Shown: in pieces, positions 1 through 10,246 of the stretch
Layout of the letters: every line of letters begins with the position of its first letter
Position numbering within the stretch: position 1 is the stretch's first letter
From: Microcaldota archaeon
Lineage (GTDB): Archaea; Micrarchaeota; Micrarchaeia; Anstonellales; J096
Assembly: GCA_015522475.1 (NCBI GenBank)
Contig: WAMF01000001.1
Location: forward strand, 100,054-164,053
Direction of reading: 5' to 3'
DNA: 64,000 bases
Translations under genes and position numbers: made by a program
The notes under the pieces: generated by a model
Database searches by the model: none
Told to the model about the DNA's origin: nothing
What the model saw: only the letters and a program-made list of their open reading frames with translations

Positions 1-2
1 AA

Positions 3-65
3 AGCCAACTGGCGAAACTTCTAAACATAAAGGTCGCTGGTGAGTATGCACTGAACGTTGACTGA
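3..65 (+). CDS. C-terminal fragment of an upstream gene (…SQLAKLLNIKVAGEYALNVD*), product unknown
   Basis: Open frame from window edge to TGA at 63-65; protein-like composition only. Confidence 0.3.
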   Translation, partial: SQLAKLLNIKVAGEYALNVD

Positions 66-156
66 TAGGGTTAATAAAGTAGTTGAGAGCAGAGAAAAGT
101 AAAAAAGAACGTCGAAGTAATGTATGGAAGGAATGTAGAAAGAAAGGGGTGTTAAT

Positions 157-399
157 ATGGCAAGAGGAAGAGAACCACTCGTCCAATGCGAAAAATGTAA
201 AAGAATGGTGCCACGAAGCAAAGCAGTGGAGGTAGTTAAAGGTATAAACTTTGATTTGGGAGACCAAAAAGATGTTACAATGGATTTAACAAGGAGGGTT
301 GTCTATTATTGTATAAGCTGCGCGAAACACCTTCACATCTTCGAGAAGCTCAAAAAAAGAAACGAAAGAAGAAGACAGAGGAAGGAAAATCGAGGATGA
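157..399 (+). CDS. rps26e: 30S ribosomal protein eS26
   Basis: CEKCKRMVPRSKA … YYCISCAKH zinc-binding pattern and basic C-terminus typical of S26e. Confidence 0.85.
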   Translation: MARGREPLVQCEKCKRMVPRSKAVEVVKGINFDLGDQKDVTMDLTRRVVYYCISCAKHLHIFEKLKKRNERRRQRKENRG

Positions 400-451
400 A
401 AAGGGAAAGATAGAAGATAGGCTTATAAAGATATGAGGCCCTATTCCTACA

Positions 452-1336
452 ATGAGGGCTCCACGATTAATCATATTATTAATTTTTTTACCTTTGCTTT
501 TTGGGGTTAATGCAGAGCCAGTTGTCACTTCCGCACATGTTGGCCATGCCAATCATACGGGTGGTTCTGCAAATAACTACACATTAACAATCATCCAGCC
601 TATAGAAGTAACAATTCATTCTGGCCAAACGCTAAATGTGGGGGCTGTAGGCCCAGGCCAACCCCTCTCCATTGACATCGCTAGAGAAGTGAATGAAGGG
701 GGACCTTTTGGCAAAGGTGGGGGGTTTGACAAAGCGTACGTTGAAAAGGTTCCTGAAGGCTGGTCTGCTAAAAATTCGCGCCTCTTTGACGATCCGTTAG
801 AGGTGGTTGTTACACCTTCTGAAGAAGCCAAAGAAGGGAATTACTCTTTCATTGTGAGGCTGGAGGATTGGGAAAATGCCGAAAAATTAGGAAACACAAC
901 CTTTAAGATAAATCTCTACGTTACCCACGACATATACGACGTATACCTAAGGAAGGAACTTTATACAGTAGGCCCAAATCAACCTATAAGGATACCTCTC
1001 ATTATATACAACAAAGGCAATCTGGGCACGGTATTCAACATAACTTTAAAGCTAGACAAAACGACGCAAGTAAAGCGCCTATATGTGCCTCCAAAGCATG
1101 TGGGCGAAACAACATTCGAGCTCTCTTTAAAAGATGAGGATGTATACAATGGAGAAATAGATGTGACGCCAGAATACACGAACACACTCAAAAAAACTTT
1201 GCCCTTCGCAGTCGAAGTCAAAGGAACATTTAGAGATGATTTAAAAGCGGGTGGGGAGGGCGTTCTCCTCTTATTCGTGCCCTTCCAACCGATATATGAC
1301 TTCGCCTATATTGTATACTCTGTAGTATGGCATTGA
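452..1336 (+). CDS. Secreted/membrane-anchored protein with Ig-like (CARDB/NEW3-type) beta domains, unknown function
   Basis: N-terminal signal peptide (LIILLIFLPLLFGVNA), N-glycosylation sequons, hydrophobic C-terminal segment. Confidence 0.6.
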   Translation: MRAPRLIILLIFLPLLFGVNAEPVVTSAHVGHANHTGGSANNYTLTIIQPIEVTIHSGQTLNVGAVGPGQPLSIDIAREVNEGGPFGKGGGFDKAYVEKVPEGWSAKNSRLFDDPLEVVVTPSEEAKEGNYSFIVRLEDWENAEKLGNTTFKINLYVTHDIYDVYLRKELYTVGPNQPIRIPLIIYNKGNLGTVFNITLKLDKTTQVKRLYVPPKHVGETTFELSLKDEDVYNGEIDVTPEYTNTLKKTLPFAVEVKGTFRDDLKAGGEGVLLLFVPFQPIYDFAYIVYSVVWH

Positions 1337-1519
1337 GAAAGCGAGGATAAGTAGATAATGACTCCAAATGACTAAATGACGTGTTAGCAGCCAGCTTTAG
1401 CTTACAACACCGCCAGCACTTACTTATCCCCTATAATTAATATATGTACATCCTCTTATCTGCAATCCCTTGTCGTCAATTATTTCCCATACTATTTGGT
1501 GTAAATAGCTAATATGTCG

Positions 1520-3298
1520 TCAGTCGTCGGCGAAATACTCTCCCTTTTCTCTCTGCTCTTTATCGCGCTTGCTCCATGGCTTGTTTATCTTTGGCCTCTT
1601 TGTGTCTACATCGCGCCTCAGAGTTATGCCCAAGAGCTTGAGAAATAGATTCAATCCATTTCTCTTTGGAATAGGAGCATGAGCGTGGCCTTTAACAGAG
1701 CTCTCCCCCTCAAATACAATAATCCTATCTGCAATCCTATCGACGAGTGCCACGTCATGATCAACGACAAACATGGGTTTCTTTTTCTCAGCTGCAATTT
1801 CGCGGAGTAGAGATGAGAAAGCCAAGCGCTCCTCTACATCTAAGAAGGCAGAGGGCTCGTCAAATAAGTAAAGATCTGCATCTAGCGAGATAGTGTATGC
1901 GATAGCCACCATTTGGAGCTGGCCTCCACTCAACTGGTTAAGCTGTTTTTCAACAATTGCATCGTCTATTTGGAGGAGTTGCTTAGCCCTTGCCAGCACT
2001 GCCTTATCGTCAACTTTATTCAGCAACTCCTTAACGAGTGTAGAGTCAGCTTCCAGATACTGTCGTTTATAAGCTATCTTTATATCAGCCTCTACATGAC
2101 CTTTGTCTGGCTTTTCAACGCCAGCCAACATCTTCATGAAAACGGTTTTACCCAAGCCATTCTTGCCCACAATACCAACGACCTCACCTTCATGAATTTC
2201 TCCGGCTTCTACTGAAAGTGAGAACGAAGGGAAGCTCTTCTTAAGTGCCGGATATGTAAAGGCAACCTTGCTTGCCTTCGAACTGCCCCTTCCTCCGGCA
2301 CCTGAACCAAAGTGTATTTCATAATCTCTAAAGCGAAGGTTCTCGGCCTTCAAATAGCCCTGAAGGTACTCATTTATGCCAACACGAGCAGATTTAACAG
2401 AAGAGCTAGCGCCGTATACGGAAGCTGCGCCAAAAAACACGTATACATAGTCCGCCATATAATCTAGGATCGTGAGGTCATGATCCACCACCACGAGATT
2501 TTTATCTAGAGCAAACTCACCCAATTTAATGGCTATATTCAAACGCTCCACAATATCCAAGTAATTTGTAGGCTCATCAAAAAAGTAAAGCTCAGCCTCT
2601 TTTTCCATGGCCAAGGCCACGGCTAGCTTTTGCAGCTCACCACCGCTGAGCTCCTTCATTTTCCTGTCCGCTATTTTTAAATTCCACTTCTCCAAAAGTC
2701 GCGTCGAGAAGCCCATATGCTCAATAAAGCCTTTGACTGTGCCGTCGAAGGCGCGCAGCGCTTCAATGTTCTGAGGTTTAACACTCAGTTCCTTGCCTTC
2801 GATCTCGTTAAAGTACTTTGCCACATGAACGGGCACTTCTTCGAGAACATCCTGCCAGCTCCACTCCTTGGTGTAGTCACCAAAATTGGGTGTGAGCTGT
2901 TTTGAAAGAATACGAATGGCAGTAGTTTTTCCTATACCATTTCTTCCCACATAAGCAGTTACTGCTCCTTTGACAGGCAAGGGAAAGCCATAGAATCGGA
3001 AGGCGTTCACGCCGTAAGTGAATGTTAGCTTACCCAAATCCTTTGTTAAATTGACAATGCTTATGGCCTTTGTCGGACAGCGCTTCACGCATATGCCACA
3101 ACCTATGCATGCCGCCTCTACAATGACGGGATAAGCAGTTTTCTCATCTATGGCTATTGCCTCTTCGCCCATTTTATTGACAGGGCATACTTTTTCGCAG
3201 ACATAACCACACTTATCTTTTATGCATGCATCTCTATCGAGAACGGCAATCCTTTGGGCTTGTTGAATAGAACTAGCTTTGCCTTTTGATGAGACCAT
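1520..3298 (-). CDS. rli1: ABCE1/Rli1 ribosome-recycling ATPase
   Basis: N-terminal 2x[4Fe-4S] cysteines, two ABC domains (GRNGIGKTT, GKNGLGKTV; LSGGELQ, LSGGQLQ). Confidence 0.97.
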   Translation of the reverse strand: MVSSKGKASSIQQAQRIAVLDRDACIKDKCGYVCEKVCPVNKMGEEAIAIDEKTAYPVIVEAACIGCGICVKRCPTKAISIVNLTKDLGKLTFTYGVNAFRFYGFPLPVKGAVTAYVGRNGIGKTTAIRILSKQLTPNFGDYTKEWSWQDVLEEVPVHVAKYFNEIEGKELSVKPQNIEALRAFDGTVKGFIEHMGFSTRLLEKWNLKIADRKMKELSGGELQKLAVALAMEKEAELYFFDEPTNYLDIVERLNIAIKLGEFALDKNLVVVDHDLTILDYMADYVYVFFGAASVYGASSSVKSARVGINEYLQGYLKAENLRFRDYEIHFGSGAGGRGSSKASKVAFTYPALKKSFPSFSLSVEAGEIHEGEVVGIVGKNGLGKTVFMKMLAGVEKPDKGHVEADIKIAYKRQYLEADSTLVKELLNKVDDKAVLARAKQLLQIDDAIVEKQLNQLSGGQLQMVAIAYTISLDADLYLFDEPSAFLDVEERLAFSSLLREIAAEKKKPMFVVDHDVALVDRIADRIIVFEGESSVKGHAHAPIPKRNGLNLFLKLLGITLRRDVDTKRPKINKPWSKRDKEQREKGEYFADD

Positions 3299-3436
3299 GG
3301 TATGTAATTCAGAAATAAAAAATAAAAAGGGAGCTTATCTGGGCTATTGGCGTATGCAAATCGCAGCCATTCCAGCCATTCTTCGCATTTCCTCCCTTAA
3401 CCTCTCTTAAACCTCACCCAAGATTTGCTCAAATCC

Positions 3437-4459
3437 TTATCCGGACATGTCTGCAACAATTTGATCAAAGACGTTTATAGGTAGAGCTCCCGAAACGATA
3501 ACACCCGCTTTGCCGTCACTGCCTATAACAACCTTCCCTCTTACTGCAGATGCCTGGAAGTCTTTGACTAGCTTTTGTATCTGAGCATCGCTGAGTTTCT
3601 TTGTCGAGTAAATTAAGAATGTCGGTGTTCCGCCTACTTGGTAATTCTGCTGTGCCCTCGATTCAAGTGCGCTTATGCCGCTCCTCACGCTTGTATCGTT
3701 TCTACATGCATCAAATGCAGTCATATTAAGCCCGATATTCTTCGCTATGTTTTGTATTAGCTGCTCAGAAAGCTGTTTGCTCTTATCTTGAAGAGATTGG
3801 TTTAAGTACAAAGCATCGTGCATTTCCCAGTACTTGCCTTGCTTAGCTGCACACTCCGCCGCTATAGAAGCGGGCATGGCCATTTGGTGGAAGGGCAGGG
3901 GGAAATCCCAAAATGCAAACTCTACCTTGCCAGTGTCTACGTACTTCTTAAGGAATGCTTCATAAGTCTGTTGGGCAAAGAGTACACAGTAAGGACATTG
4001 GTAATCTCCGAACTCAATAACAACGATAGGCGCGCTCTTGTTTCCTCTTATGTGGGCCGCACTGTCAATGGCTAGAGGCACGGATAGGTTTGTTGGCTTT
4101 GAGCTCTGCTCAACAAACTGCTCAATTTGAGCCACGGATGTTGGCTTACCAACGACGACATTTTGATAGTCTGGCGTCACGTAAAAAGCAACCTGTTGAC
4201 CCTGCACAGTATACGTTAACTTTATCAGTTGAGTCGTCTCTATCTTTGGTTGTTGAGGAGGCAACCCTTGTAACGACAAGAACTTGTCTATAACAGATAT
4301 GACATGGCCAATCTTCGCTTGATCCACTTGAAAGGACGATGTTGTTTGGTTCATATGCATAGCACTATTTGAAACGTTTGCACCCGGCCCTGTGCTCGGC
4401 GTTGTGCAGCCGGCAAAGAGCAAAACGGCTAGCAATCCTAATACTAAATATTGCTTCAT
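3437..4459 (-). CDS. DsbA-family thiol oxidoreductase, lipoprotein-like
   Basis: Lipobox-like LLFAGC, YQCPYC active site, GGTPTFLI cis-Pro loop; start moved to MKQYLVLG downstream of GAGGTG. Confidence 0.88.
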   Translation of the reverse strand: MKQYLVLGLLAVLLFAGCTTPSTGPGANVSNSAMHMNQTTSSFQVDQAKIGHVISVIDKFLSLQGLPPQQPKIETTQLIKLTYTVQGQQVAFYVTPDYQNVVVGKPTSVAQIEQFVEQSSKPTNLSVPLAIDSAAHIRGNKSAPIVVIEFGDYQCPYCVLFAQQTYEAFLKKYVDTGKVEFAFWDFPLPFHQMAMPASIAAECAAKQGKYWEMHDALYLNQSLQDKSKQLSEQLIQNIAKNIGLNMTAFDACRNDTSVRSGISALESRAQQNYQVGGTPTFLIYSTKKLSDAQIQKLVKDFQASAVRGKVVIGSDGKAGVIVSGALPINVFDQIVADMSG

Positions 4460-4715
4460 ATTAACACCTCTATAGAGCTTGCTTGTAAGAGGAAACATTT
4501 AAATGTCTATCTCAGTGCTCCATTGCAAAGCCCAAAACACCTCACAGACAATCACAGACAGGGCTAGCTACATCAACTAGCCATACTAACTAGTTAGTAG
4601 TTTAAATAGTTACTAGTTGTGTTATCTTACTTATTAGTTATCTTAGCCTTAGCAGTTAGCCATAGCAGTTGCACCATCCGCAAAGCTATATAAAAAGCTC
4701 GTTTAATAGCTAAGC

Positions 4716-5861
4716 ATGGCAGAAATGCGCGTTACTCCGTGGACCGTCGAAGGCAAAATCGAATACGAACGGCTCATAAAGGAGTTTGGCACCTCCCCAA
4801 TCACAGACGAGCTTTTGAAGGAGTTAGAGAGCACAGCAAAAAAGCCCCTTCCCGTCTTCCTCAGAAGGGGTTTCTTCTTCAGCCACCGCGACCTGAATGT
4901 GGCACTCCGCGAATACAAAGAGGGGAAGCCCTTCTTCATATACACAGGAAGAGGACCCTCCGGCAAGATGCACCTCGGCCACATCCTCTCCTTTTTGATG
5001 GCGAAATGGTTACAAGAAGCGTTCGGCGCAAACCTCTACATCGAGATAACGGATGATGAGAAATTCCTGCAAAAGCGCGAGTACACGCTTGAGAAGACAC
5101 GAGAGCAGGCGGATAAAGACATATTGGATATAGTGGCATTAGGCTTCGACCCCGAGAAAACGTTCATATTCAAGGATACTGAATACGTGGGCCACGTCTA
5201 CCCCCTCATGATAAAGGCGGCTAAGAAAGTAACGTTCTCGACGATGAGGGCTGTTTTCGGCTTCACCAACGAAACCAACGTGGGCCTTATCTTCTGGCCC
5301 ATGTACCAAGTCATCCCAACATTCTTCGAGAAAAACCGAGCGCTCATCCCCTGTGCCATAGACCAAGACCCCTATTGGAGGGTGCAGCGCGACATAGCGG
5401 AGGGCTTAGGCTACAAGAAGGCGGCGGCCATCCACGGCATGTTCCTTCCGCCGCTACAAGGCACAGAGGGAAAGATGAGCAGCAGTAAGGCGGAGAGTGC
5501 CATTTACTTAAACGACGATACAAAGACCGTGCGCAAGAAGATTATGAAGTACGCTTTTAGCGGCGGCCAGCCCACCGTAAAGGAGCATAGGAAGAAGGGA
5601 GGCAACCCAGACATCGACGTGAGCTTCATATACTTAAAAATGCTGTTCGAAGAGGACGACAAAAAATTAAAGGAGATATACAACGCCTATAAGAGCGGCG
5701 AAATGCTGACTGGCGAGTTAAAGGACTACACGGCCAAGAAGATTTCCGCGTTCTTAGAGGAACACCAGAGGCGAAAGAAAACAGATGGTGAGCGCCTAGC
5801 CAAAAAAATGATGTATGAAGGAGAGCTCGCCAGGGCTATGTGGGAGCGCGTTTATGAATGA
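4716..5861 (+). CDS. trpS: Tryptophanyl-tRNA synthetase
   Basis: GRGPSGKMHLGH and KMSSS class I signatures; archaeal/eukaryal TrpRS layout. Confidence 0.93.
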   Translation: MAEMRVTPWTVEGKIEYERLIKEFGTSPITDELLKELESTAKKPLPVFLRRGFFFSHRDLNVALREYKEGKPFFIYTGRGPSGKMHLGHILSFLMAKWLQEAFGANLYIEITDDEKFLQKREYTLEKTREQADKDILDIVALGFDPEKTFIFKDTEYVGHVYPLMIKAAKKVTFSTMRAVFGFTNETNVGLIFWPMYQVIPTFFEKNRALIPCAIDQDPYWRVQRDIAEGLGYKKAAAIHGMFLPPLQGTEGKMSSSKAESAIYLNDDTKTVRKKIMKYAFSGGQPTVKEHRKKGGNPDIDVSFIYLKMLFEEDDKKLKEIYNAYKSGEMLTGELKDYTAKKISAFLEEHQRRKKTDGERLAKKMMYEGELARAMWERVYE

Positions 5862-5942
5862 GAAAGAGATAAGGGGTGCAGCTGCGAATCACAGATTGTA
5901 GTAGAACGCATACCCTAGTTAAAATTGACCTTTGGCTGCATT

Positions 5943-6344
5943 TTATTTCTTCCCTTTCTTCGCCTTTTGAGCTGTCTGCTGGTTAATCATATCCCTAGCT
6001 GTCTTTCCGGGTGGGAAAATCTTGCCAAAAGGCGCGAGTATAGCGACATCTAGTTCCTCTGCTAAGCGTAAGAATTCTGCTTTGGGCACTTCTGTATATT
6101 CGGTAGCGTCAAAAAGTTGATACGTGCCAAAAGGCGTCGTTTCTTCAATGGGTCTGAGCGTTATTTTCTTAGATATGCCTGCTGAAAGAATACTTATTTT
6201 TACTTCCTTCTCCTTGGCTGCTTTTGTCTTTCTCTTCGTTTTCTTCTTTGCGCTTGTTTTTGCTTTGGCTCCGCTAGCTCTACGGGTTGTGTTCGCATTG
6301 GCCCTTGTGGAGCTTTTCGCTTTGGCTGTTTTCTTTGCTGGCAT
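5943..6344 (-). CDS. Basic Lys/Ala/Thr-rich tail plus small C-terminal domain, unknown
   Basis: ORF downstream of 6417..8033 on same strand; first ~45 aa resemble histone H1-like tails. Confidence 0.65.
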   Translation of the reverse strand: MPAKKTAKAKSSTRANANTTRRASGAKAKTSAKKKTKRKTKAAKEKEVKISILSAGISKKITLRPIEETTPFGTYQLFDATEYTEVPKAEFLRLAEELDVAILAPFGKIFPPGKTARDMINQQTAQKAKKGKK

Positions 6345-6416
6345 GACCCACTGCTTTTAGAGGAAAGGTTAAAAAGGTTAAGCCTTTTTGAGACACTTCT
6401 GAGAAACTGCAAAAAC

Positions 6417-8033
6417 TCAAGAGACTGCTCGTTTGGCTTCTTTGATAGCCTCGCTTATAGTTCTCTCGAAAGGCGCGGCCTTTTGATAGGCTCTATGAGT
6501 CTTACTATAGACTTTCGTAACCTTGTTTGTGAGCTCCATAGCTTGATATTGCGTAAGCACAGGATGTCTCTTGCGGACTTCTGTGAGCTTAGGTATGAGT
6601 TTCCAGACTGTTGCCAGGGCTTTGTCAAGATTCTTCAAATCGTTATAGGTAAGCGAGACATGAGAATCTGTTGTAACTTTGTATTCAGAGTAAATCCTGG
6701 CAAAGGCATCAATTTTCTCAACGGCATGTTGGAGCTTGCGTGCAGGTGAATACAACTTAGGATGTCTCATCCTTCGCCACAGCTTTTTTAGAATCCTCGT
6801 AGATTTGTACCATATTTCATCCATGAGGAATCTCCCGTCGTAATAATCCAGTACTGCAGGAACACCATAACCAGACTGCCATATATCTCTATCAGCAGCA
6901 GTAAGTTCCTTTGCCACGTCTGAAAGCTCATCTATGAACGCGTCCACATCTACTATTAAATGTTCCCAAGCGCTAAAATAGGCCCACTTTGTAAATGCTA
7001 TTAACCCATCTTTTTCTGCAGAAGGATAGGCTTTCAAAACATCTGCAACCTTTTTGAAAAGATCCGCAGGAGTTTCTTTTGGCAAGTCCAGCCCATTGAG
7101 CACCTCTGGCTGCGCCTCACTTATTTTTGCCAATGTATAGGCAAGAGCGCGTTCACCATCAAAGCCCACATCCGGCCTCGTCACAATTTTCACCTCCTCT
7201 TCTTTTTCCTCTTCACTTGGCTCTTCTGCCACTTCTCCTTTCTCTTCTTTTACTTCTTCTTTATCAGCATTAACCTCTTTTATCTCTTCTGCAGCATCCA
7301 TAGAAAGGAGGTCTTTTATAGAGATCTCTTTGGGAAGAGTTGAGAAGTCCTCTCCCTTCAACATGTCCTCAAAAACATCTAAAGAGAGCAAAGACAAAGC
7401 TTCTCCATCGAATCCAGGAACTTCTCCTTCAACTTTTTTATCTTTTACCTCTTCCTCGACGCCTACCTTTTCAGTCTTTCCTTCCTCTTCGACAAGCTCT
7501 GCTAAAAGATCATCTCCCCATTCTTTGTCAAGCTGCTCTGCCATTTCTTCAGGACTAACTTCCGTAGCAGTAGGCTCTTCAGAGACCAATTCTTTTATTG
7601 CTTCACCTTTTTCTTCCTCCACTTCCTCCCTGCTGACTACTTCGCCACTTACTTCTCTTTCTGCCACGCCTGCTTCTTCAGCTTCTACGGGCAGAGCGAC
7701 AGCAAAGGCACTGATCTCCTCTGTAAGCTCAGCTAACTCTTCGGCGGTCTTCTCAAGCCTTTTAAGACCAACTTTTTTCCTCTTGCCTTCTTTAGATTCC
7801 TTAAGAGTGTCGAAAATCGTGCTTATATGATTTAAGAGAACATCTGCAATATCTGCTTCGCTCTCTGGCAACTCAGCAAGCTCAGACAGCATGCGCTCCT
7901 TCTCCTCCTTTGTTAAGAGGACTCTCACAGCCTTGTTGTATTCAATGATGTCTAAGAGCCAATCTGCAAGCTCATATACGGAGAAGGATGTCTCACTCTC
8001 CTCGTTAGTGGTCTCTTTAATGGTAGATGTCAT
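6417..8033 (-). CDS. Highly acidic protein, unknown function
   Basis: Long ORF, Glu/Lys-rich middle, globular C-terminal half; opposite-strand ORFs are its shadow. Confidence 0.8.
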   Translation of the reverse strand: MTSTIKETTNEESETSFSVYELADWLLDIIEYNKAVRVLLTKEEKERMLSELAELPESEADIADVLLNHISTIFDTLKESKEGKRKKVGLKRLEKTAEELAELTEEISAFAVALPVEAEEAGVAEREVSGEVVSREEVEEEKGEAIKELVSEEPTATEVSPEEMAEQLDKEWGDDLLAELVEEEGKTEKVGVEEEVKDKKVEGEVPGFDGEALSLLSLDVFEDMLKGEDFSTLPKEISIKDLLSMDAAEEIKEVNADKEEVKEEKGEVAEEPSEEEKEEEVKIVTRPDVGFDGERALAYTLAKISEAQPEVLNGLDLPKETPADLFKKVADVLKAYPSAEKDGLIAFTKWAYFSAWEHLIVDVDAFIDELSDVAKELTAADRDIWQSGYGVPAVLDYYDGRFLMDEIWYKSTRILKKLWRRMRHPKLYSPARKLQHAVEKIDAFARIYSEYKVTTDSHVSLTYNDLKNLDKALATVWKLIPKLTEVRKRHPVLTQYQAMELTNKVTKVYSKTHRAYQKAAPFERTISEAIKEAKRAVS

Positions 8034-8256
8034 AACTAGATATGTGGGAAGAAACCTTTTTAAATCGAACGCAAAACGTCAAATATTAACACACAAAGCA
8101 CAGAAACAAAAAAAATGGGTCAGAGAGTTGAGTAAAGCCGGATAAAGGCTAGAAGGAAGTGAAAGAATCAGACGAGTTGGGTAGAAGAGAAAAGGAAGTA
8201 AAAAACAAAAAGGAGCGTGTATTTAATATGTTTGGAGCGCCGACAGCATACCTTAC

Positions 8257-9507
8257 TTAAGGTGTCAGCCTCGTCCTATCACGAGGGAAGAGCATCGCCT
8301 CGCGTATGTTGTTCAAGTTGAGCATCTTCATAGTTATGCGCTCAAGGCCAATACTCCAACCGCTATGAGGTGGAGCTCCATAGTAAAACGCCTCCAGATA
8401 AAAGCGGAAATCTTCGACGTTCAAGCCGCGCTTTTTGAGTTGCTCCTCCAAGAGCTCCGGGATATGGATACGCTGAGCTCCGCTGCTAATCTCCATACCT
8501 CTATAGAGAAGGTCGTAGCTCCTACAGTATTCGGGCTCGTCCTCGTAAGGCATGGAATAGAAAGCACGTATGGCAGTAGGCCATTTGTTTATGACGACAG
8601 CTTCCCCATAAAGCTCACAAAGCTTCTTTTCAGCCTCTCTGTTCAAATCATCGCCAATCTCTATGTCAAAGTTGTTCTCACGGAGCTCGTTTATGGCGTC
8701 ATCGTAAGCGACCACAGGCACATCCTTAACTGGCGTGACCTCTTCAAAATGCTTAGCCAGCGTGTTTATGATGGCCATGGCGGCGTTGCTTAAAAGTTTA
8801 ACTGCATCAACGTCGTCGAAGAAAGCAGCTTCACCATCCATCTGTGTGCTCTCGTTTAAGTGAGCGGTTGTATTGTGCTTCTCAGCCCTAAATACAGGAG
8901 TAGTCATAGTAACACGCTCTAAGCCACCAACGACAGCCATCTGCTTGTAGAGCTGGGGGCTTTGAGCCAAGAAAGCACGCTTCTCGAAGTACTGCACCTC
9001 GAAGAGCTCTGCCCCTCCTTCGCTGGCAGCCCCTATAATCGTAGCCGGCTGAATATCGACGAAGCCCTGGCTTTTCATGTAATCGCGGAAAGCCCTTATG
9101 GCCATGCTCTTAGCCAAGAATATGCGCTTAACCTTGTCGCGGCGAAGGTCCAAAAAGCGGTATTGAAGTCTTGTGTCTAAATCAGCGGGCGTCTTATCGA
9201 GGGGATCGACAGGAAGAGGTTTTTGCACCTTGCCTAAAACATTTATCTCGGAAACTATAACCTCTTTTCCGCCGTACGGCGCCTGTTTGGACTCTTCAAC
9301 CTTACCCTTTATCTGAACGACATCCTCTCTCTTTAAATCCTTTGCCAGATTCTCATCTTTAATGACGCATTGGATCCTGCCGTAAAAGTCGCGCAGTACA
9401 ACAAAGCGGATTTTGCCCAAGTTGCGTATGGTCTCTGCCCAACCCGCTAGAACTACGTCACTACCTACAGCTGCCTTAGCTTCTTCTGTTGTGTGTGTTC
9501 GGAACAT
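8257..9507 (-). CDS. aspS: Aspartyl-tRNA synthetase, archaeal type, probably non-discriminating
   Basis: Class II motifs FRAEKHNTTAHLNE, GWSIGLERITM; DTRLQYRFLDLRR. Confidence 0.95.
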   Translation of the reverse strand: MFRTHTTEEAKAAVGSDVVLAGWAETIRNLGKIRFVVLRDFYGRIQCVIKDENLAKDLKREDVVQIKGKVEESKQAPYGGKEVIVSEINVLGKVQKPLPVDPLDKTPADLDTRLQYRFLDLRRDKVKRIFLAKSMAIRAFRDYMKSQGFVDIQPATIIGAASEGGAELFEVQYFEKRAFLAQSPQLYKQMAVVGGLERVTMTTPVFRAEKHNTTAHLNESTQMDGEAAFFDDVDAVKLLSNAAMAIINTLAKHFEEVTPVKDVPVVAYDDAINELRENNFDIEIGDDLNREAEKKLCELYGEAVVINKWPTAIRAFYSMPYEDEPEYCRSYDLLYRGMEISSGAQRIHIPELLEEQLKKRGLNVEDFRFYLEAFYYGAPPHSGWSIGLERITMKMLNLNNIREAMLFPRDRTRLTP

Positions 9508-9756
9508 GGAAGGGCTTAGGAGGAAAGTGTTTAAGTGGATTTCGGTTTGTCACGCTTAGCTCAAACAGGCAGGCAACAGACAGCGTAAATGGGTGTAAAA
9601 TGAAGAAAACAAGCAAAGGCTGGAAACAAAGCATGTTTAAAAACATTTGTAAGCAAGTGTGGTAGCCATAGCCGAGTCATCTCTGGCTGGAGTTATAAAA
9701 AGAGTAAATAGGGTATACATGAAGAAAACAAAACAGGAGAGTGGAGGTGGGCATGA

Positions 9757-10161
9757 ATGATATTAAATGTAGGAGACAGAAGTGGCAAGACATATAAAGT
9801 AGAGTTGCCAAAAGAAAAGGAAGTATTGTTTATAGGCAAGAGGATTGGTGACGAAATAGACGGTGGAGAAATAGGCTTAGCCGGCTACACACTCCTCATC
9901 ACCGGCGGCTCAGATAAGAGTGGTTTCCCTATGAGGAAGGGCGTCCACGGCACAGCCAAGGAGAAGCTCCTTCTCAGCGGCGGTGTAGGATACAATCCCA
10001 AAAGGAAGGGTGAGAAACGTCGAAAAACCGTTCGAGGAGAGGTCGTTTCAGACGAGATTGTGCAGCTGAACCTCAAAGTCGTAAAAGAAGGTCCTACAAA
10101 ATTGGAAGAACTGCTAGGCAAAAAAGAGGAGAAAAAAGGAGACAGCGAGGAAAAGAAGTAG
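9757..10161 (+). CDS. rps6e: 30S ribosomal protein eS6
   Basis: ITGGSDKSGFPMRKGV signature, KRRKTVRG. Confidence 0.95.
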   Translation: MILNVGDRSGKTYKVELPKEKEVLFIGKRIGDEIDGGEIGLAGYTLLITGGSDKSGFPMRKGVHGTAKEKLLLSGGVGYNPKRKGEKRRKTVRGEVVSDEIVQLNLKVVKEGPTKLEELLGKKEEKKGDSEEKK

Positions 10162-10246
10162 GGTGTTTAAAGTTTTAGGGCTTTTATCTGCTATTACCCA
10201 CAATAAAGTGCCAAGGGAAGGTCGTTAGTATAGGAATAATATATAA

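Noticed and set aside
4739-5056. 105-aa + strand ORF overlapping trpS
   Set aside because: Out-of-frame overlap with a confident aminoacyl-tRNA synthetase.
7330-7830. 166-aa Ser/Thr-rich + strand ORF
   Set aside because: Antisense shadow of the Glu/Lys-rich segment of the 6417..8033 gene; low-complexity Ser/Pro composition is what antisense Glu codons produce.
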